Position numbers and translations under genes: made by a program
In this document: in pieces, positions 62,927 to 64,000 of the stretch
Layout of the letters: each line of letters opens with the position of its first letter
Position numbering within the stretch: the stretch's first letter is position 1
The notes under the pieces: generated by a model
What the model was told of the DNA's origin: nothing
Seen by the model: the letters and a program-made list of their open reading frames with translations, nothing else
Databases searched by the model: none
Assembly: GCF_023746535.1 (NCBI RefSeq)
Contig: NZ_CP098747.1
Span: 2,812,501-2,876,500, forward strand
Direction of reading: 5' to 3'
Source of the DNA: Sneathiella marina
Lineage (GTDB): Bacteria > Pseudomonadota > Alphaproteobacteria > Sneathiellales > Sneathiellaceae
DNA length: 64,000 nucleotides

Positions 62927-63118
62927 CTATGACGCCGCGTTCGCGGACATAACCGTTTTGATACGGGCTATGTCGCGACGGACCTGGCGTTGACGCGTCG
63001 TATTTTCCAATTGCCCGCTGGCAGCTTGGAACCGCAAATTGAACTGTTCTTTCTTGAGCTGTAACAGCTCGTCTTTCAGTTCATCGGCGCTTTTACCGAG
63101 TAATTCCTGTGCTTTCAC
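62927..63118 (-). CDS. rpmC: Ribosomal protein L29
   Basis: This 63-residue helical 50S protein at the exit tunnel has [53 protein letters not shown], the L29 pattern. It lies 2 bases after the rplP stop and 12 bases before rpsQ. Confidence 0.97.
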   Translation of the reverse strand: MKAQELLGKSADELKDELLQLKKEQFNLRFQAASGQLENTTRQRQVRRDIARIKTVMSANAAS

Positions 63119-63120
63119 AG

Positions 63121-63540
63121 CTAATCCCCTTCACCAAGACGGGTAACAAATTTCGTTTTGATCGGCAATTTTGCCGCCCCTCTTTCGAAGGCCTCTTTGG
63201 CGAGCTCTAACGGCACACCATCGAGTTCAAACATTACTTTTCCGGGCTGAATACGGACCATCCAGTACTCTGGAGACCCCTTACCTTTACCCATCCGAAC
63301 TTCTGTCGGTTTCTTCGATACTGGCACATCCGGAAAAATCCGAATCCAGACGCGACCGGCACGTTTAATATGACGTGTAACTGCCCGACGAGTCGCTTCG
63401 ATTTGCCGTGCCGTAATACGTCCAGGCTCAACAGCTTTCAGACCATACGCGCCGAAGTTCAGCGTTGTACCTGAAGTTGCTATTCCCTTCAAGCGCCCTT
63501 TATGCGCTTTACGAAATTTTGTGCGCTTCGGTTGAAGCAT
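63121..63540 (-). CDS. rplP: Ribosomal protein L16
   Basis: This 139-residue 50S protein near the A-site begins [19 protein letters not shown] and has [29 protein letters not shown], including the conserved arginine (R in [11 protein letters not shown]). It follows rpsC by 17 bases. Confidence 0.98.
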   Translation of the reverse strand: MLQPKRTKFRKAHKGRLKGIATSGTTLNFGAYGLKAVEPGRITARQIEATRRAVTRHIKRAGRVWIRIFPDVPVSKKPTEVRMGKGKGSPEYWMVRIQPGKVMFELDGVPLELAKEAFERGAAKLPIKTKFVTRLGEGD

Positions 63541-63557
63541 GAGATCACCCCTTTACC

Positions 63558-64000
63558 TTAATTCCGACGACCACCGGGACGTCCGGCAGGACGATTGCCC
63601 GCTGGGCGGCCACCGGCCTGTTGTTTTTCTTGCAGCTTATCTTGGGCCATTGGATCATGTTCCATGATTTCGCCCTTGTAGATCCACACCTTGATTCCGA
63701 TGATCCCATATGTGGTCAACGCACGCGCTGTTCCATAATCAATGTTGGCACGCAATGTGTGCAACGGCACCCGACCTTCACGATACCATTCTGTTCGGGC
63801 AATTTCAGCACCGCCCAGACGACCTGCACAGTTGATCCGGATACCTTCCGCACCAAGCCGCAACGCAGACTGAACCGCCCGCTTCATTGCCCGCCGATAA
63901 GAAACACGCCGCGTCAACTGCTGACCGATATTCTCGGCAACCAGTTTTGCATCAATTTCAGGCTTGCGGATCTCAACGATATTCAAATGAACATCAGATG
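63558..64000 (-). CDS. rpsC: Ribosomal protein S3 (5' end outside window)
   Basis: This is the C-terminal part of the 30S protein S3. The frame runs off the window end, reading [16 protein letters not shown] before [20 protein letters not shown], so the KH domain at the N-terminus is mostly outside. The apparent start at 63986 is a TTG inside the gene and not a true start. [36 protein letters not shown] is the S3 C-terminal signature. The tail ends in a Gly/Arg/Pro-rich extension ([18 protein letters not shown]). Confidence 0.97.
   Translation of the reverse strand, partial: SDVHLNIVEIRKPEIDAKLVAENIGQQLTRRVSYRRAMKRAVQSALRLGAEGIRINCAGRLGGAEIARTEWYREGRVPLHTLRANIDYGTARALTTYGIIGIKVWIYKGEIMEHDPMAQDKLQEKQQAGGRPAGNRPAGRPGGRRN

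Noticed and set aside
63986-63986. Start of rpsC at 63986
   Set aside because: The codon is TTG inside the gene. Translation continues to the window edge with SDVH before it, and S3 needs its N-terminal KH region.

Overview
This window is a stretch of chromosome from an alphaproteobacterium of moderate GC content. The evidence is the ribosomal gene order with rpsD and rpmJ absent, the run rplQ-degP-rarA-crcB-rluC, the presence of mipZ, ATP12 and DUF1489 genes, and an lpxL-lpxK-waaA-DUF374 lipid A run. Gene content would fit Sneathiella-like or other Rhodospirillales-related lineages, but the genus cannot be fixed from sequence alone. I see no insertion sequence, prophage or CRISPR array.

Layout. 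1-2343: nucleotide-sugar genes (UDP-glucose dehydrogenase, cut by the window edge, and phosphomannomutase/phosphoglucomutase). 2371-7246: small accessory genes: a lipoprotein pair, VOC, DUF1330 and DUF302 proteins, an MHS-type transporter, and a two-gene unit of unknown function with its own promoter and palindromic operator. 7529-9948: mipZ, an ArsR repressor and an ArsP-like permease. 10101-13578: a DUF3179 protein, an L-2-hydroxyglutarate-oxidase-like flavoprotein and leucine dehydrogenase. 13602-17496: lipid A/Kdo genes. 17697-19769: a molybdopterin oxidoreductase. 19773-32145: a large leucine/isovalerate degradation region in two minus-strand blocks (MCC, methylglutaconyl-CoA hydratase and HMG-CoA lyase; isovaleryl-CoA dehydrogenase, thiolase, a second acyl-CoA dehydrogenase, an enoyl-CoA hydratase and a thioesterase), with a LysR regulator at the edge. 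33135-36871: mgtE and maeB. 37100-40634: three consecutive divergent regulator/small-enzyme pairs (LysR-tautomerase, TetR-VOC, VOC-winged helix). 40858-41811: a SnoaL-like gene, tRNA-Leu(GAG) and an orphan FliN-like gene. 41953-49334: lipB, propionyl-CoA carboxylase, ATP12, a HAD phosphatase and leuA. 49717-53820: rluC, crcB, rarA, degP. 53982-64000: the rpsC-to-rplQ ribosomal/secY/adk/rpoA operon, with rpsC cut by the window end.

How the parts work together. Leucine dehydrogenase starts leucine catabolism. Isovaleryl-CoA dehydrogenase, methylcrotonyl-CoA carboxylase, methylglutaconyl-CoA hydratase and HMG-CoA lyase take it to acetyl-CoA and acetoacetate. PccAB handles propionyl-CoA from other branched-chain sources, and leuA makes leucine. 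A malic enzyme links the C4 and C3 pools.

Most of the window is ordinary core genome, and I do not see a large undescribed system. The best leads are regulatory or structural: palindromes that sit directly on start codons lacking Shine-Dalgarno sequences, a conserved unknown two-gene unit, an imperfect repeat of the tRNA-Leu flanks that lacks the tRNA, a long structured leuA leader, an orphan SpoA-domain gene next to the tRNA, and translational coupling of arsR to mipZ.
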